From Pseudomonadota bacterium (lineage in GTDB: Bacteria; Pseudomonadota; Gammaproteobacteria; Burkholderiales; Eutrophovitaceae): a stretch of 16,533 bases of DNA. Shown here piece after piece: positions 14,630-16,533 of the stretch. Below the pieces are notes generated by a model. It had not been told where the DNA came from. It saw only the letters and a list, made by a program, of their open reading frames with translations, and searched no databases. Where the stretch lies: NCBI GenBank assembly GCA_002704665.1, contig PAHB01000115.1:1-16533 (forward strand), given 5' to 3'. Position numbers and translations under genes: made by a program. Within the stretch, counting starts at the first letter, position 1. The number at the start of each line of letters is the position of its first letter.

Positions 14630-15832
14630 ATGATCGAGAAAAAATTTGAATCGATAAAAATGGCTCCGCGAGATCCTATTTTAGGTTTGACAGAACTTTT
14701 TAAATCTGATTCTCGTCCCGAAAAGATTAATCTGGGTGTAGGGGTTTATTACGATGACCTGGGACAAGTCCCCCTCCTAAAATGCGTTCAACAGGCTGAA
14801 GTTACACTGGCGGAGCGAGCTATACCGAGAGCATATTTGCCAATCAATGGAGACCAAACTTATTGCGATAAAGTTCAAGAATTGCTGTTTGGAGCTTCTG
14901 CCCCAGCAATTGAACAGAAAAAAGTTATAACTGTTCAGACCCTTGGAGGTACAGGAGCACTAAGACTTGGAGGTGACTTCTTAAAATCTGTTTTTCCAGA
15001 TTCAACTGTCTGGATTTCGGACCCTAGTTGGGAAAATCACAGAGGCGTATTTGAAAGAACTGGATTTACTGTCGATAAATACCCTTACTATGATTCTAGC
15101 AATAAAGGGGTCAAATATGACGAGATGATAATGGCGTTTGAAAGAATGCCCATTGGTTCGATCGTCGTTTTGCATGCGTGTTGTCACAACCCGACAGGTG
15201 TGGATTTGAATATTAACAAATGGGACGAAGTTATCGATGTGATGAAAAACCAAAAATTGGTCCCATTTTTGGATATAGCTTATCAAGGTTTTGGGGACGG
15301 TCTGGATGAAGATGGGCAAGTAATAAAGAAATTTGCTGATTCTGGAATGCATTTTTTGACAGCCAATTCATTTTCAAAATCCTTTTCGCTTTATGGTGAG
15401 CGTGTGGGCGGGTTATCGATAATGACTGCCAATGAGAACCAAAAAAATATTGTTGAGAGTCATTTAAAAAAAATTGCGAGAGCAACTTACTCAAATCCAC
15501 CAACTCACGGATCAAAACTAGTCTCCACAGTATTATCCTCTCAAGAACTTTTCAGTGCCTGGAAAACGGAGCTAGCTGAAATGAGAAATAGAATTAAATT
15601 AATGCGCGAATTAATTTGTGTTGAAATAAAAAAAATAAAACCTGAAGCCAACTTTAATCATGTTATTCAACAACGTGGAATGTTTTCATACACTGGTCTT
15701 TCAAAAGAGCAAGTGATCAAACTTCGGGAAAAGCACTCAGTTTATGCAATTGAGACAGGGCGAATCTGTGTCGCAGCTTTAAATTCAAAAAATCTAGCTC
15801 GCGCGGCCTCAGCAATAGCAGAGGTGCTCTGA
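14630..15832 (+). CDS. Aspartate/aromatic aminotransferase (class I, AspC/TyrB type)
   Basis: This PLP-dependent enzyme moves amino groups between aspartate or aromatic amino acids and 2-oxo acids. The 400 residues align from end to end with E. coli AspC: MAPRDPILGL near the start, GGTGALRLG (PLP phosphate region), CCHNPTGVD, and DIAYQGFGDG. Schiff-base Lys250 lies in SFSKSFSLYGERVG, followed by YSNPPTHG and a substrate-binding Arg in the C-terminal ETGRICVAAL. AspC and TyrB cannot be separated by eye, so no symbol is given. AAGGAA lies about 14 nt before the ATG. The gene is divergent from uvrB, and its stop is 2 nt from the convergent VOC gene. Confidence 0.95.
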   Translation: MIEKKFESIKMAPRDPILGLTELFKSDSRPEKINLGVGVYYDDLGQVPLLKCVQQAEVTLAERAIPRAYLPINGDQTYCDKVQELLFGASAPAIEQKKVITVQTLGGTGALRLGGDFLKSVFPDSTVWISDPSWENHRGVFERTGFTVDKYPYYDSSNKGVKYDEMIMAFERMPIGSIVVLHACCHNPTGVDLNINKWDEVIDVMKNQKLVPFLDIAYQGFGDGLDEDGQVIKKFADSGMHFLTANSFSKSFSLYGERVGGLSIMTANENQKNIVESHLKKIARATYSNPPTHGSKLVSTVLSSQELFSAWKTELAEMRNRIKLMRELICVEIKKIKPEANFNHVIQQRGMFSYTGLSKEQVIKLREKHSVYAIETGRICVAALNSKNLARAASAIAEVL

Positions 15833-15834
15833 AG

Positions 15835-16287
15835 TCACTTGTAATCATTCCCTGGATCAAAGTTAACATTAGTGGCAAGCACTCCAGCCCCTGGAACATG
15901 ATTTAGTTCCAGCCGTGTTCCTGAAGGATCTTCAAAAAGGATCGAATAATAACCGGGCGCCCATCCACCACCTTCTGGCTGATGAATAATTTTGGCATCT
16001 ATTTCCATAAGATGTCTATACAAAGTATCAATATCTTTCCTGTGTTTTGCTCGAAAACACAAATGGTGTAGCCCTACTCGTTTTTGATTAAAACGTTCCT
16101 TATCATCTGGAGGGTAAACTCGATTTATTCCTAAAGCAGTCCTACCCCCGACGTAATAAACGGTATCCTTTCCCGAAAAAACCAACTTCATTCCGAAAAA
16201 TGGAAGAAGAGCATGATAAAACTCACAACAATCCTCCCAATGGCTTACATTTATCATTACATGAGCCATTCCATTAATTGAGATCAT
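15835..16287 (-). CDS. VOC-family (glyoxalase/dioxygenase fold) protein
   Basis: This 150-residue protein is built of two beta-alpha-beta-beta-beta modules. Candidate metal ligands are His9 (GMAHVMINV), His74 or His75 (GLHHLCF) and Glu127 (TRLELNH), and the EDPSGTRLEL block is typical of the vicinal oxygen chelate superfamily. Family members include glyoxalase I, ring-cleaving dioxygenases, epimerases and resistance proteins, so the reaction is open. It begins 5 nt after the stop of the PanB-like gene and is probably co-transcribed with it. Its own stop is 2 nt from the aminotransferase stop on the other strand. Confidence 0.88.
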   Translation of the reverse strand: MISINGMAHVMINVSHWEDCCEFYHALLPFFGMKLVFSGKDTVYYVGGRTALGINRVYPPDDKERFNQKRVGLHHLCFRAKHRKDIDTLYRHLMEIDAKIIHQPEGGGWAPGYYSILFEDPSGTRLELNHVPGAGVLATNVNFDPGNDYK

Positions 16288-16292
16288 TTATG

Positions 16293-16533
16293 CTAGTCGT
16301 CAGTTAAGCTTTTTTTGAAGGAATCGATTAGTCCTTCCGGTGCTTTTATAACATGCTCAGGTTTGGGGAAACTACCATTGCGCACTTCACCAATAAATGC
16401 TTTGAATCCCGCTACCCGTTCCTCTTGCATCTTGGCTTTCAGTTTATGTAGTTCTTTATACTGCTTCGAATGTCTAGGATATGGGGGAGGGTTGTTCCCA
16501 AGAATATCCTCGGCGAATAAAAATTGAAAATCA
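16293..16533 (-). CDS. PanB-like (ketopantoate hydroxymethyltransferase family) C-terminus, partial
   Basis: An open frame of 79 codons plus a stop enters from the right edge and ends at TAG 16295-16293. It starts in view with QFLFAEDILGNNPPP, followed by PRHSKQYKEL, an Arg/Lys-rich helix, AFIGEVRNGSFPKPEHV and a short tail. The ED-LG and EVRNGSFP blocks resemble the C-terminus of 3-methyl-2-oxobutanoate hydroxymethyltransferases, which make ketopantoate for coenzyme A. The catalytic region lies outside the window, so the call rests on these two blocks. It may be a divergent paralogue of true PanB. The VOC gene follows 5 nt later. Confidence 0.5.
   Translation of the reverse strand, partial: DFQFLFAEDILGNNPPPYPRHSKQYKELHKLKAKMQEERVAGFKAFIGEVRNGSFPKPEHVIKAPEGLIDSFKKSLTDD

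Noticed and set aside
15002..15515. Two overlapping minus-strand frames within the aminotransferase gene
   Set aside because: They lie wholly opposite a strongly conserved coding region and resemble no known protein.
1..16533. Search for CRISPR arrays, insertion sequences, tRNA/rRNA genes, toxin-antitoxin or phage genes
   Set aside because: No regularly spaced repeats, transposase motifs, tRNA cloverleaf patterns or integrase-type proteins were seen; nearly all of the sequence is accounted for by conserved housekeeping genes.

Overview
This window looks like chromosomal housekeeping DNA from an AT-rich, compactly organised proteobacterium, most likely a betaproteobacterium. Two things point there. 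The gene order runs rne / rluC - HAD phosphatase - Rieske protein - S49 peptidase / maf / rpmF - plsX - fabH - fabD - fabG - acpP - fabF. A uvrB - LMW phosphatase unit also lies divergent from an aspartate/aromatic aminotransferase gene. I know both arrangements from betaproteobacteria, and related ones from gammaproteobacteria. The FabF and FabG sequences read as beta/gamma type. The assignment is an inference, since no marker search was possible.

Layout. Positions 1-242 are an inverted, near-identical copy of 2858-3099 (the end of fabH, the fabH-fabD gap and the first 71 codons of fabD). This copy abruptly replaces the C-terminal part of fabF, so the left edge is probably chimeric. From 242 to 5347 runs the leftward fatty-acid operon rpmF-plsX-fabH-fabD-fabG-acpP-fabF, with mostly tiny gaps. 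maf (5521-6123) is divergent from rpmF and converges on sppA. Leftward from 9070 is a four-gene unit: rluC, a HAD phosphatase, a small Rieske protein and sppA. A 365-nt gap (9071-9435) separates rluC from rightward rne (9436-11934) and carries the likely structured rne leader. rne converges on the leftward uvrB - LMW-PTP pair. An aspC/tyrB-type aminotransferase diverges from uvrB. The right edge holds a VOC-family gene and the 3' end of a PanB-like gene, both leftward.

Function. PlsX, FabH, FabD, FabG, AcpP and FabF supply acyl chains for membrane lipid synthesis, co-transcribed with ribosomal protein L32. RNase E, RluC and L32 belong to RNA decay and ribosome maturation. Maf and UvrB cover nucleotide sanitation and DNA repair. 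No mobile element, CRISPR array, tRNA, rRNA, toxin-antitoxin or defence system was seen.

I did not find an undescribed system here. The points worth a second look are the chimeric inverted repeat with strain-like differences, a 24-bp tandem duplication that copies the HAD start codon into a seven-residue mini-ORF, a possible ribosome-site-masking hairpin before rne, and the uncharacterised small Rieske protein.
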